A stretch of 64,000 nucleotides of DNA from Actinomycetospora soli (GCF_021026295.1 NZ_JAJNDA010000019.1:42348-106347); one strand, 5' to 3'; counted from the stretch's first letter, positions 42,652 through 53,206 are shown. The notes: generated by a model not told the origin, from the letters alone. Translations and numbers: made by a program.

Positions 42652-43392
42652 ATGCGCAGCATGCTCGTCACCGGAGGCAGCCGGGGTATCGGCGCGGCGA
42701 CCGCACGGCGGGCCGCGGCCGCCGGGTGGGCGGTCTGCCTGACCTACCGGTCCGACCAGGCCGCGGCGGCGGCCGTCGTCGCGGCGATCGAGCACGACGG
42801 CGGGCGGGCCGCGGCCGTCCGGGCCGACGTCGCGGTCGAGGCCGACGTCGTCGCCGCCGTCGAGGCGACCACGACCCTCGGCCGCCTGGGCGCGGTCGTC
42901 GCGAACGCGGGCATCGTCGGGCAGCGGACGCGGGTCGACGAGCTCACCGTCGACCGGGTCGAGCGGATGCTCGCCACCAACGTCACCGGCGCGATCGTCA
43001 CCTGCCGCGAGGCCGTCCGGCGGATGTCCACCGCCCACGGTCACGACGGCGGGTCGATCGTCCTGGTCTCCTCGGCCGCGGCCCGGCTGGGCTCGCCGGG
43101 CGAGTACGTCGACTACGCGGCCTCGAAGGCCGCCGTCGACACCCTCGGGCTGGGCCTCGCGAAGGAGGTGGCCGCCGAGGGCGTCCGCGTCAACGTGGTG
43201 CGTCCCGGGATCATCGACACCGACATCCACGCCAGCGGCGGCCAGCCCGACCGGGTCGAACGGCTCGGGCCGGCCGTCCCGCTGGGTCGGGCGGGCACCG
43301 CCGACGAGATCGCCGCCGCGATCGTGTGGCTGGCCTCCGACGAGGCCTCCTACGCCACGGGCAGCATCCTGGACGTCACCGGCGGACGGTGA
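42652..43392 (+). CDS. Short-chain dehydrogenase/reductase
   Basis: The 246-residue classical SDR starts MRSMLVTGGSRGIGAATARRAA (TGxxxGIG cofactor motif). NAGIVGQ, the catalytic Ser in IVLVSSAAARLG and the YxxxK in YVDYAASKAAVD follow, with RPGIIDTDIHASGG after. It is an NAD(P)H-dependent reductase, most like the glucose-1-dehydrogenase/FabG group. An upstream ATG at 42640 overlaps the araC stop (ATGA) and would add four residues, so coupling is likely. Confidence 0.9.
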   Translation: MRSMLVTGGSRGIGAATARRAAAAGWAVCLTYRSDQAAAAAVVAAIEHDGGRAAAVRADVAVEADVVAAVEATTTLGRLGAVVANAGIVGQRTRVDELTVDRVERMLATNVTGAIVTCREAVRRMSTAHGHDGGSIVLVSSAAARLGSPGEYVDYAASKAAVDTLGLGLAKEVAAEGVRVNVVRPGIIDTDIHASGGQPDRVERLGPAVPLGRAGTADEIAAAIVWLASDEASYATGSILDVTGGR

Positions 43393-43398
43393 GGGGCG

Positions 43399-43536
43399 TC
43401 AGGCGCCGGTGGTCTCCGGGTCGTCGTTCGCCCGCTTCTCCTCGACGTCGCGCGCCTGGCCGTGCAGGTCCGGGTTGACCTCCTTGCGGGCGTGGTCGTC
43501 GTCCTGGTCGGACTGCGGGCGCGGTTGCTCGCTCAT
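43399..43536 (-). CDS. Small acidic hypothetical protein (45 aa)
   Basis: A strong AGGAG 7 nt before the ATG supports translation. The 45-residue product is hydrophilic with Asp/Glu/Gln/Arg throughout (SEQPRPQSDQDDDHARKEV, then NPDLHGQARDVEEKRAND) and resembles small, disordered, stress-type actinobacterial proteins. No function can be assigned. It lies between the SDR and mannitol dehydrogenase genes, on the opposite strand to both. Confidence 0.6.
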   Translation of the reverse strand: MSEQPRPQSDQDDDHARKEVNPDLHGQARDVEEKRANDDPETTGA

Positions 43537-43614
43537 GGTGGGCTCCTCGTCATCGGTTCGTGGAGCGCGCGGCTACCCGCCCGCCCGTGATCGACTCACG
43601 CGCGGCCGGTGACG

Positions 43615-43626
43615 GCAAGCGCTTGC
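43615..43626. promoter_or_regulatory. LacI-type operator before mannitol dehydrogenase (GCAAGCGCTTGC)
   Basis: A perfect 12-bp palindrome with the central CG of LacI-family operators, 17 bp upstream of the dehydrogenase ATG. The 10-bp core CAAGCGCTTG is repeated exactly at 52082-52091 before the transporter/LacI genes, which supports common control. Confidence 0.8.
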
Positions 43627-43643
43627 GCTACTACGGTGAGCGC

Positions 43644-45143
43644 ATGAGCGCCGACGCTGTCGCCCTGAACCGCGCCTCGCTGCCGGAGCTCTCGGTGCCG
43701 GTGCCCGAGTACGACCGGGACGCGCTGTCGGTCGGGATCGTGCACATCGGGGTCGGCGGCTTCCACCGCGCGCACCAGGCGATGTACCTCGACCGGCTCT
43801 TCGCGGCGGGCCGCGACCACGACTGGGCGCTGTGCGGCGTCGGGGTCCTGGACGCCGACCGCGCGATGGGCGAGGTCATGGCGCGCCAGGACGACCTCTA
43901 CACGCTCGTGCTCAAGCACGCCGACGGCTCGCGCGAGCCCCGGGTGATCGGCTCGATGGTCGACTACCTCGTCGCCCCCGACGACCCCGAGGCCGTGCTC
44001 GACCGGATGACCGACCCGGCCACCCGCATCGTGAGCCTGACCGTCACCGAGGGCGGCTACCACGTCAACACCGCCACCGGCGAGTTCGACGGCTCGGAGG
44101 CGAGCGTCGCGCACGACATCGCCCGCGACGACGACACCGTCCCGCGCTCGGCGTTCGGGTTCCTGGTGGAGGCCCTGCGTCGGCGCCGCCACGCGGGGAC
44201 CGGGCCCTTCACCGTCATGAGCTGCGACAACATCGCCGGCAACGGCGACGTCGCCCACCGCATGATCACGGCGTTCGCACGCCTGCGCGACGAGCGGACG
44301 GGCGACGACGTCGCCGCCTGGATCGAGCGCGAGGTCCCCTTCCCCAACTCCATGGTCGACCGCATCACGCCCCGCACCACCGACGACGACCGCGCGGAGC
44401 TGGCCGAGCGCTCCGGGGTCGACGACGGCTGGCCGGTGGTGTGCGAGTCGTTCACGCAGTGGGTGCTCGAGGACCGCTTCGCCGCCGGCCGCCCGGCCTT
44501 CGAGGAGGCCGGCGTGCAGGTGGTCGCCGACGTCGAGCCCTACGAGCTGATGAAGCTGCGGCTGCTCAACGCCTCCCACCAGGCCATCGCCTACCTCGGC
44601 TACCTCGCGGGCTACCGCTACGCCCACGAGGTGTGCGCCGACGAGGAGTTCGTGCGCTTCGTGCGTGGCTACATGGACGACGAGGCCACGCCGACGCTGC
44701 TGCCGGTGCCGGGCGTCGATCTCGAGGACTACAAGGCGACGCTGATCGAGCGGTTCGCGAACCCCGAGATCCGCGACACCCTGGCCCGCCTGGCGGCGGA
44801 GTCGTCGGACCGGATCCCGCCCTGGTTGGTCCCGGTGATCCGCCGCAACCTGGAGCAGGGCGGCCCGATCGAGCGCTCCGCCCTGATCGTCGCGGCGTGG
44901 GCGCGCTACGCGGAGGGCGTCGACGAGGCCGGCGAGCCGATCGAGGTCGTCGACACCGGGCGCGCCGAGGAGCGCACCGCGACCGCCCGGCGCTACCCGG
45001 ACGAGCCGCTGGCGTTCCTCGCCGACCGCTCGCTGTTCGGCGACCTCGTCGACGACGAGCGCTTCACCGACGCCTACCGCCGCCACCTCGACCGGCTGCA
45101 CACCGACGGCGCGCGGGCCGCGCTGCGGGCCGTGCTGGGCTGA
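43644..45143 (+). CDS. Mannitol dehydrogenase-family polyol oxidoreductase
   Basis: The 499-residue protein is a long-chain polyol dehydrogenase. The N-terminal NAD-binding part includes IVHIGVGGFHRAHQAMYLDRL and LTVTEGGYHVN; MSCDNIAGNGDVAHRM follows. The catalytic core is in MVDRITPRT and VCESFTQWVLED, then MKLRLLNASHQAIAYLGYLAGY, where the catalytic Lys of the family lies. It oxidises mannitol to fructose or a related polyol to a ketose with NAD+. An operator shared with the polyol ABC transporter and LacI gene about 8 kb away places it in that regulon. Confidence 0.93.
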   Translation: MSADAVALNRASLPELSVPVPEYDRDALSVGIVHIGVGGFHRAHQAMYLDRLFAAGRDHDWALCGVGVLDADRAMGEVMARQDDLYTLVLKHADGSREPRVIGSMVDYLVAPDDPEAVLDRMTDPATRIVSLTVTEGGYHVNTATGEFDGSEASVAHDIARDDDTVPRSAFGFLVEALRRRRHAGTGPFTVMSCDNIAGNGDVAHRMITAFARLRDERTGDDVAAWIEREVPFPNSMVDRITPRTTDDDRAELAERSGVDDGWPVVCESFTQWVLEDRFAAGRPAFEEAGVQVVADVEPYELMKLRLLNASHQAIAYLGYLAGYRYAHEVCADEEFVRFVRGYMDDEATPTLLPVPGVDLEDYKATLIERFANPEIRDTLARLAAESSDRIPPWLVPVIRRNLEQGGPIERSALIVAAWARYAEGVDEAGEPIEVVDTGRAEERTATARRYPDEPLAFLADRSLFGDLVDDERFTDAYRRHLDRLHTDGARAALRAVLG

Positions 45144-45174
45144 CGGGACGGGCCGTCACCGGAGCGCCGTCAGC
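45139..45174. terminator. Hairpin spanning the stops of mannitol dehydrogenase and DUF3040 genes
   Basis: Perfect 8-bp arms GCTGACGG (45139-45146) and CCGTCAGC (45167-45174). Each arm includes one stop codon of the convergent genes. Probable bidirectional terminator. Confidence 0.6.
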
Positions 45175-45475
45175 GAGGCGCCGCCGTCAGCCAGGTGATC
45201 GCCGCGAAGCACAGGCCGACCAGCGCCGCGCCGAGCACCACCGGGACGACCCCGCCGCCCGCGCACCCCACCGCGACGAGCACGACGCCCGCGCCGGCCA
45301 GCACGACGGCGGTGAGCACCACCCCCAGCACCGGCACCCGGCGACGGGGTCGCCCGCGGCGGTCGGTGGTGAGGAGGCCGGCGAGCCCGGGGTCGTCGTG
45401 GCGCAGGCCGCGCGCCAGGTGGTCGAGACGCCGGAGCTCGTCGGGCGTGAGCGTCACCGTCCGGTCGCCGCTCAC
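45170..45475 (-). CDS. DUF3040 membrane protein
   Basis: The 101-residue protein has the DUF3040 layout: an N-terminal cytosolic segment ([27 protein letters not shown]), a basic stretch (RRGRPRRR) and two helices ([21 protein letters not shown] and [19 protein letters not shown]). The function of the family is unknown. The GTG overlaps the qcrB stop (GTGA, 45472-45475), so it is translated with the cytochrome b gene. Confidence 0.8.
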   Translation of the reverse strand: MSGDRTVTLTPDELRRLDHLARGLRHDDPGLAGLLTTDRRGRPRRRVPVLGVVLTAVVLAGAGVVLVAVGCAGGGVVPVVLGAALVGLCFAAITWLTAAPR

Positions 45476-47130
45476 GCCTCGTCCGGCCGCGGCCGCCCGG
45501 CCCCTGCCGTGGCGGGGGCCTGCTCGGTGCGATCCTCCCGCGGTTGCACCTCGAGCGGGTCACCGCCCAGCTCCGGGTGCTGCTCCGCGGCCGGGTCCGG
45601 CCGGAACCACCCGCCGGACAGCGGTGCACCGGCCGCCCCGATGTCGTTCATCCGCCGCGGCACGGTCGCTCCCTGGTACGCCAGCTCCCGCGTCCGGCCC
45701 TGCTCGTCGACCGCGAGCGGCTGGTGCACCTCGACGAACTCGCCGTGCGGGAGACGCTTGACCACGCCGGTCTCGATGCCGTGCTCGAGCACGTCGCGGT
45801 CGAGGCGCTGCAGCCCGAGGCAGATCCGGTAGGTCACGGCGTAGACGATCGGTGGCCCGACCAGCAGGCCGATCCGGCCCGCCCACGTCATCACGTTCAA
45901 CGAGATGTCGAAGGTGTAGGCGACGATGTCGTTGCCGCAGGCCAGGAGCAGCCAGAAGTAGAAGAAGAACGCCATCATGCCGGTGGCGGTGCGCACCGGG
46001 GCGTCGCGCGGGCGCTGCAACAGGTTGTGGTGGGCCGCGTCGCCGGTCAGCAGGCGCTCGATCTGCGGCCAGAGGGCCAGCAGGGCGACCAGCACGCCGA
46101 TCCCGACGACGGGGAAGAAGATGGCCGGGATCGTGTAGTTGCCCAGGTACATCTCCCACGACGGCCACAGCCGGACCGCGCCGTCGAAGATGCCCATGTA
46201 CCAGTCCGGCTGCGACCCCGCGCCGACCTTGGTCGGGTCGTAGGGGCCGAGCTTCCAGATCGGGTTGATCTGGAAGACCCCGCTCATGATCGCGATGACG
46301 CCGACGTTGACGATCAGGAACGCGCCCGCCTTCGTCGCGAAGGTCGGCAGGATCCGGACGCCGACGACGTTGCGCTCGGTACGGGCGGGCCCGGGGAACT
46401 GGGTGTGCTTCTGGAACCACACCAGCGCGACGTGCACGCCGATGACGGCCAGGATGATCCCGGGCAGCAGGAAGACGTGGACGATGTAGAGGCGCGGGAT
46501 GATGATCGTGCCGGGGAACTCGCCCCCGAGGATCGCCCAGTGCAGCCAGGTGCCGACCACCGGGATCGACATGACGATCGCGGACAGGCCGGTCCGCAGG
46601 CCGGTGCCGGAGAGCAGGTCGTCGGGCAGCGAGTAGCCGACGAAGCCCTCGATCATCCCGGACAGCAGCAGGACGACGCCCAGGATCCAGTTCGACTCCC
46701 GGGGTCGGCGGTAGGCGCCGGTGAAGAACGTCCGGGCCATGTGCGCGATCATCGCCGCGACGAACAGCAGGGCCGACCAGTGGTGGACCTGCCGCACGAA
46801 CAGCCCGCCGCGCACCTCCATCGAGATGTCCACGGTGGTGATCCACGCCTGGGAGGCCTCGACCCCGCGGGCCCCGGCGTAGGCGCCCTCGTAGGTCGAC
46901 TCCGCCATCGACGGGTCGTAGAAGATCGCCAGCCACGTGCCGGAGATCAGCAGGGCGATGAAGGTGTAGATGCACACCTCGCCCAGCAGGAACGACCAGT
47001 GGGTCGGGAACACCTTGTCGATCTGGCGCCGCAGCGGCCCCGCGGGGTGGTAGCGGCTGTCGACCTCGTCGGCGCCGCGGGCGAGCAGTCGCTCGCCCCG
47101 GAACGCCTCGGTCCGTGCTCGAGTTGCCAT
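45472..47130 (-). CDS. qcrB: Cytochrome b subunit of the bc complex (orphan QcrB)
   Basis: This 552-residue QcrB carries heme ligand His residues in [11 protein letters not shown] / [10 protein letters not shown] and GTWLHWAIL / [10 protein letters not shown]. The actinobacterial Qo motif PDWY appears in [10 protein letters not shown], and there is a long C-terminal hydrophilic tail. In actinobacteria qcrB normally follows ctaE-qcrC-qcrA; here none of those genes is nearby, so this is probably a second, stand-alone copy. Length and motifs look intact. It is coupled to a DUF3040 gene. It might assemble with the main QcrCA or serve another quinol oxidase branch. Confidence 0.93.
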   Translation of the reverse strand: MATRARTEAFRGERLLARGADEVDSRYHPAGPLRRQIDKVFPTHWSFLLGEVCIYTFIALLISGTWLAIFYDPSMAESTYEGAYAGARGVEASQAWITTVDISMEVRGGLFVRQVHHWSALLFVAAMIAHMARTFFTGAYRRPRESNWILGVVLLLSGMIEGFVGYSLPDDLLSGTGLRTGLSAIVMSIPVVGTWLHWAILGGEFPGTIIIPRLYIVHVFLLPGIILAVIGVHVALVWFQKHTQFPGPARTERNVVGVRILPTFATKAGAFLIVNVGVIAIMSGVFQINPIWKLGPYDPTKVGAGSQPDWYMGIFDGAVRLWPSWEMYLGNYTIPAIFFPVVGIGVLVALLALWPQIERLLTGDAAHHNLLQRPRDAPVRTATGMMAFFFYFWLLLACGNDIVAYTFDISLNVMTWAGRIGLLVGPPIVYAVTYRICLGLQRLDRDVLEHGIETGVVKRLPHGEFVEVHQPLAVDEQGRTRELAYQGATVPRRMNDIGAAGAPLSGGWFRPDPAAEQHPELGGDPLEVQPREDRTEQAPATAGAGRPRPDEA

Positions 47131-47401
47131 GCGCGCCGGCCCTCCGCCGCGACACGGGAGATCCCGTGGCCACGACCCGGACGACCGTCGCGGACGGCCC
47201 GGGCGCGGACTTCTGCCTGCACCACGGGCTGGAACCTGGTCAACCGCGGCTGGGAGAGCCTCGATCGTGCGCCGCGCCGACCCGACGCGCAACCGCAGCG
47301 GGAAATAGTGCGGCTGCTATCTTGTTGAACGATTCAGTGCCCGGGCGGGCCACCCCCGTCCGGGCACGTCCGATCGTCCTCCGTCCCGTGAAGGAGACAC
47401 C

Positions 47402-47632
47402 GTGGCCGTCCCCGACGCCGCCACCGAGCACGCACCGTTCGTCCACCGGCCGACGCCCCGCTCGCCCGAGACCGAGCAGGCCCGCGAGGCGCTCATCGAC
47501 TCCGAGACCGCCGAGCTGAACCAGCTGCTCGACCGCATCGACGGTCTCACCCACGAGGCCCGCCGCCGGCTGCGCCGCCTCGAGCACCACCGGCGCGGCG
47601 TGTCCGTGCAGTGGACCGACCTGCACGGCTGA
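47402..47632 (+). CDS. Small conserved-looking helical protein (76 aa)
   Basis: AAGGAG lies 7 nt before a GTG start. The product has a short disordered head, then a long charged helix (ETEQAREALIDSETAELNQLLDRIDGLTHEARRRLRRLEHHRRG) that could form a coiled coil, ending VQWTDLHG. No family recognised. The 270-bp region upstream, shared with divergent qcrB, has a TATCTT hexamer about 85 bp before the start but no firm promoter. It ends in a strong hairpin. Confidence 0.65.
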   Translation: MAVPDAATEHAPFVHRPTPRSPETEQAREALIDSETAELNQLLDRIDGLTHEARRRLRRLEHHRRGVSVQWTDLHG

Positions 47633-47638
47633 CCCCCG

Positions 47639-47676
47639 GTCCCGACGGCGGGCGCGCCCGCACCCGCCGTCGGGAC
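47639..47676. terminator. Strong bidirectional hairpin terminator (14-bp stem)
   Basis: GTCCCGACGGCGGG (47639-47652) pairs perfectly with CCCGCCGTCGGGAC (47663-47676) around a 10-nt loop, between the convergent small gene and the ABC ATPase gene. Both arms are copies of the genome-frequent CCCGACGRCGGG word. Confidence 0.75.
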
Positions 47677-47681
47677 GGCCC

Positions 47682-48764
<1,083 letters not shown>

Positions 48765-48780
48765 GGTTCTCCAGCTCCCC

Positions 48781-49662
48781 TTACTTGACCGCGCCGAACG
48801 ACAGACCCTGCACCAGCTTGTTCTGCGCCACCCACCCGGCCAGGATCACCGGCAGCGCCGCCAGCGTCGCGGCGGCCGAGAGCTGCGCGAAGTAGAGACC
48901 CTGCGAGGTCACGAACTGGACCAGGAACGTGGGCATCGTGCCGGCGTTCGCCGAGGTCAGGTTGACCGCGAAGAAGAACTCGTTCCACGAGAAGATCACG
49001 CAGATCAGCGCCGTGGCGAAGATGCCGGGCGAGATGATCGGCAGCACCACCTCGCGCAGCGTCCGAGCGAGGGAGGCCCCGTCCATCGAGGCCGCCTCGA
49101 GCAGTTCCGAGGGCACCTCGAGGAAGAACGAGCGCATCATCCACACCGCGATCGGCAGGTTCATCGCGGTGTAGAGGACGATCAGCGTCCAGATGTTGTC
49201 CAGCAGCCCGACGTTGTTGACCACCACGTAGATCGGCACGATCGCCGCGACCACCGGCAGCATCTTGGTGGAGATGAAGAAGAACAGGACGTCCTGGGTC
49301 TTCTCCACCGGCCGCATCGACAGCGCGAACGCGGCCGGGATCGCGAGGAGCAGCACGAGCACCGTCGAGATGACCGTCGCCCCCAGCGAGTTCGCGAGGT
49401 AGGGCCCGATCCCGGCGTCGAAGACGGTGCGAAACTGCTCGAAGGTCGGGGTGAACACGAACGTCGGCGGGTTCGACTGCGCGTCGCCCTCGGTCTTGAA
49501 CGCCGTGAGGACCATCCACAGCACCGGGAAGAAGAACCCGATGCCGAGGATCCACGTCAGCGTCGTCAGCAGGACCGGACCGGTGCGCGAGGAGCGCCGC
49601 GGTTCCTGGTCGGAGGCTCCCGACGAGGCGGTGGTCGACGCCCGCTCGGTGGTGATCGCCAT
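48781..49662 (-). CDS. Sugar/polyol ABC transporter permease (MalG-like)
   Basis: The 293-residue permease has six helices. LTTLTWILGIGFFFPVLWMVLTAFK is the N-terminal helix, and the cytoplasmic EAA loop ELLEAASMDGASLARTLREVVLPIISPG contacts the ATPase. Its ATG overlaps the preceding permease stop by one base (TGATG). LSMRPVEKTQDVLFFFISTKMLP is typical of the sorbitol/mannitol-transport (SmoG-like) branch. Confidence 0.93.
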   Translation of the reverse strand: MAITTERASTTASSGASDQEPRRSSRTGPVLLTTLTWILGIGFFFPVLWMVLTAFKTEGDAQSNPPTFVFTPTFEQFRTVFDAGIGPYLANSLGATVISTVLVLLLAIPAAFALSMRPVEKTQDVLFFFISTKMLPVVAAIVPIYVVVNNVGLLDNIWTLIVLYTAMNLPIAVWMMRSFFLEVPSELLEAASMDGASLARTLREVVLPIISPGIFATALICVIFSWNEFFFAVNLTSANAGTMPTFLVQFVTSQGLYFAQLSAAATLAALPVILAGWVAQNKLVQGLSFGAVK

Positions 49663-50618
49663 CAGTTGCTCCCCTCGGCGGCACCGAAGCTCCGGAAGAC
49701 CAGGCGCAGCGCGAAGGTCGCGACGATGATCGTCATGACCACCACGACCACGCCCATGGCCGCGGACTGGCCGATGTCGAAGCCGAGGAACGCCCGCTGG
49801 TAGATGTAGAAGGGCAGGTTCGCCGAGGCCGTGCCGGGCCCGCCCTGCGTGATCATGTAGACGGCGTCGAACGTGTTGACCAGGTAGATCGCGCCGAGCA
49901 CCGTGCCCAGCTCGATGAAGCGACGCAGGTGCGGCAGCGTCAGCTCGCGGAAGATCGCCCACGCGCCGGCCCCGTCCATCCGGGCCGCCTCGATCTGGTC
50001 GGTGGGCATCGACTGCAGGCCCGCCAGCAGCAGCAGCATCATGAACGGCGTCCACTGCCAGATCAGCGCGACCATGACCGACGCGAGCGGGAAGTCGGAG
50101 ATCCAGGCCTCCTCGCCGACCCCGAACGGCGAGAGCACGAAGTTGATGAGGCCGTAGGTCGGGTCGAGCAGCGTGGTCTTCCACAGCAGGGCCGCGGCGA
50201 CCGGGGTGATCAGGAACGGCGTCACCAGCAGGGTGCGCACGATCCCGCGACCGATGAAGTGCCGGTTCAGCAGCAGCGCGAGGACCAGGCCGAGCACCAC
50301 CGCGATCAGCACCGACCCGAGGGTCATGATCACCGTGTTGAGCGCGACGCCCCGGAACTGCGAGTCCTGGAAGACGCTGACGTAGTTGTCGAACCAGACG
50401 AACTGCTGCGAGCCTGGCCGGACGAGATTCCAGGACTGCAGCGAGTAGAAGATCGTCAGCAGGAACGGGATCTGCGTGACGATGATCGTGAAGACGAGGG
50501 CGGGCAGGAGCGGCGCCCGGCGCACCCAGCCCTCGGCGCGGGCCGAGCGCGTCGGCGTCTGACCGGGTGCGGGCGGCGGCCCGGAGGGCGCCGGCGGACG
50601 TTCGAGCGTGCTGGTCAT
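49662..50618 (-). CDS. Sugar/polyol ABC transporter permease (MalF-like)
   Basis: The 318-residue permease begins with a Pro-rich cytosolic head of about 30 residues, followed by six helices: FLLTIFYSLQSWNLVRPGSQQFVWFDNYVSVF is the first periplasmic part. The EAA loop reads QIEAARMDGAGAWAIFRELTLPHLRRFI. Overlaps the binding-protein stop by ATGA (50615-50618) and the next permease by one base. Pairs with the MalG-like subunit. Confidence 0.93.
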   Translation of the reverse strand: MTSTLERPPAPSGPPPAPGQTPTRSARAEGWVRRAPLLPALVFTIIVTQIPFLLTIFYSLQSWNLVRPGSQQFVWFDNYVSVFQDSQFRGVALNTVIMTLGSVLIAVVLGLVLALLLNRHFIGRGIVRTLLVTPFLITPVAAALLWKTTLLDPTYGLINFVLSPFGVGEEAWISDFPLASVMVALIWQWTPFMMLLLLAGLQSMPTDQIEAARMDGAGAWAIFRELTLPHLRRFIELGTVLGAIYLVNTFDAVYMITQGGPGTASANLPFYIYQRAFLGFDIGQSAAMGVVVVVMTIIVATFALRLVFRSFGAAEGSN

Positions 50619-51997
50619 CGCTGGTAGCTCTCCCCCACCGTCGTCGCGTACTCCTGGGACTGCTCGAGGGCCTCCGCCGGCGTGATCTGTCCGGCGATCG
50701 CGGCGGACAGCTGCTGGCTGACCCGTGTGCCGAGGTCCTGGAACTCGGGGATCCGGAGGAACTGGACGCCCTGGTACGGCACCGGCTCGACCGTCGGCTG
50801 CTGCGGGTTCGCCCGGACGATCGCGTCGCGCACGGTGTTGGCGAACGCGCCCGCCGCCTGCTGGTACTGCGGGCTGTCGTAGGTCGAGGTGCGCGAGCCG
50901 GGGGGTGCGGACTCCCACCCGAGGCGGTTCCCGACGAGCTGGATGTACTGCTTCGAGGTCATCCAGCTCATGAACCTCCAGGCCGCGTCCACGCGGGGCG
51001 AGGTCTTCGGGATCGCGAGCGACCACGAGTAGAGCCAGCCGGAGCTGGGGGTGGCGACGACGGGCGCGGGGACGAACCCGACCTTGCCGACGACCCGCGA
51101 GTCCTCCGGGTTGATCACGGTGCCCGCGGCGGACGTGGAGTCGTACCACATCGCGACGTTGCCCTGGCTGAACGCGGTGCCGCATTCGGAGAAGCCGGCC
51201 TGCGAGCCGCCGGCGATGCCGTGCGCGCGGGCCAGGTCGACGTAGAACTGCGTGGCCTGCTCGAACTGCGGGCTGGTCAGCTGGGCGTTCCACTGCGGGT
51301 CGTACCAGCGGCCGCCGAAGGTGTTCACCACCGTGTTGAACGGGGCCATCATCTCGCCCCAGCCGGGCTTGCCACGCAGGCAGATGCCGGCGGTGCTGCC
51401 GCCGCGCTGCCGGTCGTCGAGCCGGGCCGCGGCCTCGGCCACCTGCGGCCAGGTGGGCTGCGGCGGCATCGTCAGGCCGGCCTGGGCGAACAGGTCGGTG
51501 CGGTACATGAGGAACGAGGACTCGGCGTAGAAGGGCACCGAGTACATCCGGCCCTCGTAGGAGAGCGCGTCGCGCACGGTGGGCAGGAAGTCCGCGCGGT
51601 CGTAGCCCGGCGTCTGCGCCATCAGCGGCTCGAGGTCGGTGAGCCAGCCGTTCTGCGCCCACTGCGGGGTCTCGTAGTTCGAGATCATGACGATGTCGAA
51701 CTCGCCGCCGCCGGTGGCCACCGACGCCGTGATCTTGGCGCGGGCCTCGTTCTCCGAGAGCGTCACGAACCGCAGGCGGATGCCGGGGTTCTCCCGCTCG
51801 AACTCCGGGGACAGCGTGATCGCGTCCTCCATCTGCGGGTTCGACACGATCGCGACCGTCACGGTCTGCACGCCCTCGGCCTGCCCCAGGGCGCCCGCGC
51901 CGGAGCACCCCGCCACGAGGGCGAGCAGCGCCGCCGCGACCAGCGCCAGCGCCGGTCGCCGACGCCCCGGCCGCCGGTTCGTCCTCGGTCTCCGCAC
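50615..51997 (-). CDS. Sugar/polyol ABC transporter substrate-binding lipoprotein
   Basis: The 460-residue lipoprotein starts at a GTG and has an Arg-rich signal (RRPGRRRPALALVAAALLALVAGC) with lipobox VAGC. It belongs to the extracellular solute-binding family 1; blocks such as AIVSNPQMEDAITLSPEF, YETPQWAQNGWLTDLEPLM, FNTVVNTFGGRWYDPQWNAQL and GFVPAPVVATPSSGWLYSWSLAIP recall the sorbitol/mannitol-binding SmoE/MtlE group. Ligand is therefore probably a sugar alcohol. First gene of the transporter operon, with the LacI operator about 85 bp upstream. Confidence 0.93.
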   Translation of the reverse strand: MRRPRTNRRPGRRRPALALVAAALLALVAGCSGAGALGQAEGVQTVTVAIVSNPQMEDAITLSPEFERENPGIRLRFVTLSENEARAKITASVATGGGEFDIVMISNYETPQWAQNGWLTDLEPLMAQTPGYDRADFLPTVRDALSYEGRMYSVPFYAESSFLMYRTDLFAQAGLTMPPQPTWPQVAEAAARLDDRQRGGSTAGICLRGKPGWGEMMAPFNTVVNTFGGRWYDPQWNAQLTSPQFEQATQFYVDLARAHGIAGGSQAGFSECGTAFSQGNVAMWYDSTSAAGTVINPEDSRVVGKVGFVPAPVVATPSSGWLYSWSLAIPKTSPRVDAAWRFMSWMTSKQYIQLVGNRLGWESAPPGSRTSTYDSPQYQQAAGAFANTVRDAIVRANPQQPTVEPVPYQGVQFLRIPEFQDLGTRVSQQLSAAIAGQITPAEALEQSQEYATTVGESYQR

Positions 51998-52035
51998 GCC
52001 CCGCCCCCGTCCCGCTCGGCAGTGACGTGGTTCAC

Positions 52036-52052
52036 CCCGACGTCACGTCGGG
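52036..52052. promoter_or_regulatory. Inverted repeat CCCGACG-TCA-CGTCGGG in the transporter leader
   Basis: Perfect 7-bp arms around a 3-nt centre, between the putative -10 (TATAGG) and the GTG of the binding-protein gene. It could fold in the mRNA leader or be a second protein site. Confidence 0.4.
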
Positions 52053-52065
52053 CGACCGTAGGACT

Positions 52066-52071
52066 CCTATA
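52066..52071 (-). promoter_or_regulatory. Possible -10 of the polyol transporter promoter
   Basis: TATAGG on the reverse strand, about 70 bp before the binding-protein start. The LacI-type palindrome begins 10 bp upstream of it, in the -35/spacer zone, the usual position for repression. No good -35 is visible. Confidence 0.4.
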
Positions 52072-52081
52072 CGTACCGACG

Positions 52082-52091
52082 CAAGCGCTTG
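52082..52091. promoter_or_regulatory. LacI-type operator in the transporter/lacI divergent region (CAAGCGCTTG)
   Basis: A perfect 10-bp palindrome, identical to the core of the site before mannitol dehydrogenase (43615-43626). It lies 85 bp from the transporter start and 104 bp from the LacI start and overlaps the likely transporter promoter. Confidence 0.8.
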
Positions 52092-52195
52092 ACCGTTCCT
52101 GCTCGGACCGTTGGTCGGAACTCACTGCTCCCCCGCACGGGCACGACCGGGCATCATCGGCGTCGTTACGGCGGGCAGCGGACGGAGGTCCACGA

Positions 52196-53206
52196 GTGAC
52201 CACGATGGCGGACGTCGCGCGGCGTGCCGGCGTCTCGACGGCCACCGTCTCGCACGTCCTCAACAACACGCGGGCCGTCAGCGCCGACACCCGCGCCGCG
52301 GTCCTCGCCGCGGTCGAGGAGACGGCCTACACGCCGAACACGGTGGCCCGGTCGCTCGCGACCAGCCGGACGACCACGCTCGGCCTCGTCCTCTCCGCCA
52401 TCTCCAACCCGTACTTCGGCGAGCTGCTGTCCTCCGCCGAGTCCGCGGCCGCCGCCGCCGGGTACACGCTCCTGCTCGTCGACCCGCACGAGGACCCGGA
52501 GTACGAACGCACCGTCGTCGCCCGGTTGCACCACCACCGCGTCGACGGCGTGGTGCTCGCGCCGTCCGCACAGCCGTCCGCCGCGTTGGAGTACCTCGCC
52601 CGACACGAGGTCCCGACGGTGCTGCTCGACCGCCTCGTCCCCGGCGGCCGCGCGGCCGCGCTGGACCAGGTCGGCAGCGAGAACCACGCGGCGACCGCCA
52701 CCCTCACCCGCCACCTCGTGGAGCACGGCCACACCCGGATCGCGCTCGTCGCCGGTCTGGACGGCCTGACCACCACCGAGGAGCGCTGCGCCGGGTTCGG
52801 TCGCGCGCTCGACGACGCCGGGGTGCCGCGCGATCCGGCGCTCGAGGTGTCCGGCGAGTCGGCGACGGAGCCGGCGCGGGCCGCGATGGCCCGGTTGCTG
52901 GCGCTGCCCGAGCCGCCCACGGCCGTCGTCGTCGGGAACAACAGCATGACGATCGGCGTGATCGCCGCCTTGCGCGACGCCGGGGCGCGGGTGCCCGACG
53001 ACGTCGCGGTGGTCGCGTTCGACGACTTCGCGTGGGCCGACCTGTTCTCCCCGCGCCTGACCGTGATGGCGCAGCCGTTCGACCGGATCGCCGCCGAGGC
53101 CGTCCGCCTGCTCCTGCGCCGGCGCGCCCAGCCGGAGGCCCCGGTCGAGGTGCTGCGCCTCCCGCCGGCGTTCCGGATCCGCGAGAGCTGCGGCTGCGGC
53201 GTGTGA
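52196..53206 (+). CDS. LacI-family transcriptional regulator
   Basis: GGAGG 8 nt before the GTG supports this start (336 residues). The N-terminal LacI helix-turn-helix reads [31 protein letters not shown] with the hinge [13 protein letters not shown]. The periplasmic-binding-like effector domain follows ([52 protein letters not shown]). It should bind the CAAGCGCTTG palindromes and release them on polyol or sugar binding. The xylulokinase-like gene follows by 10 bp, so it belongs to the same operon. Confidence 0.93.
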   Translation: MTTMADVARRAGVSTATVSHVLNNTRAVSADTRAAVLAAVEETAYTPNTVARSLATSRTTTLGLVLSAISNPYFGELLSSAESAAAAAGYTLLLVDPHEDPEYERTVVARLHHHRVDGVVLAPSAQPSAALEYLARHEVPTVLLDRLVPGGRAAALDQVGSENHAATATLTRHLVEHGHTRIALVAGLDGLTTTEERCAGFGRALDDAGVPRDPALEVSGESATEPARAAMARLLALPEPPTAVVVGNNSMTIGVIAALRDAGARVPDDVAVVAFDDFAWADLFSPRLTVMAQPFDRIAAEAVRLLLRRRAQPEAPVEVLRLPPAFRIRESCGCGV

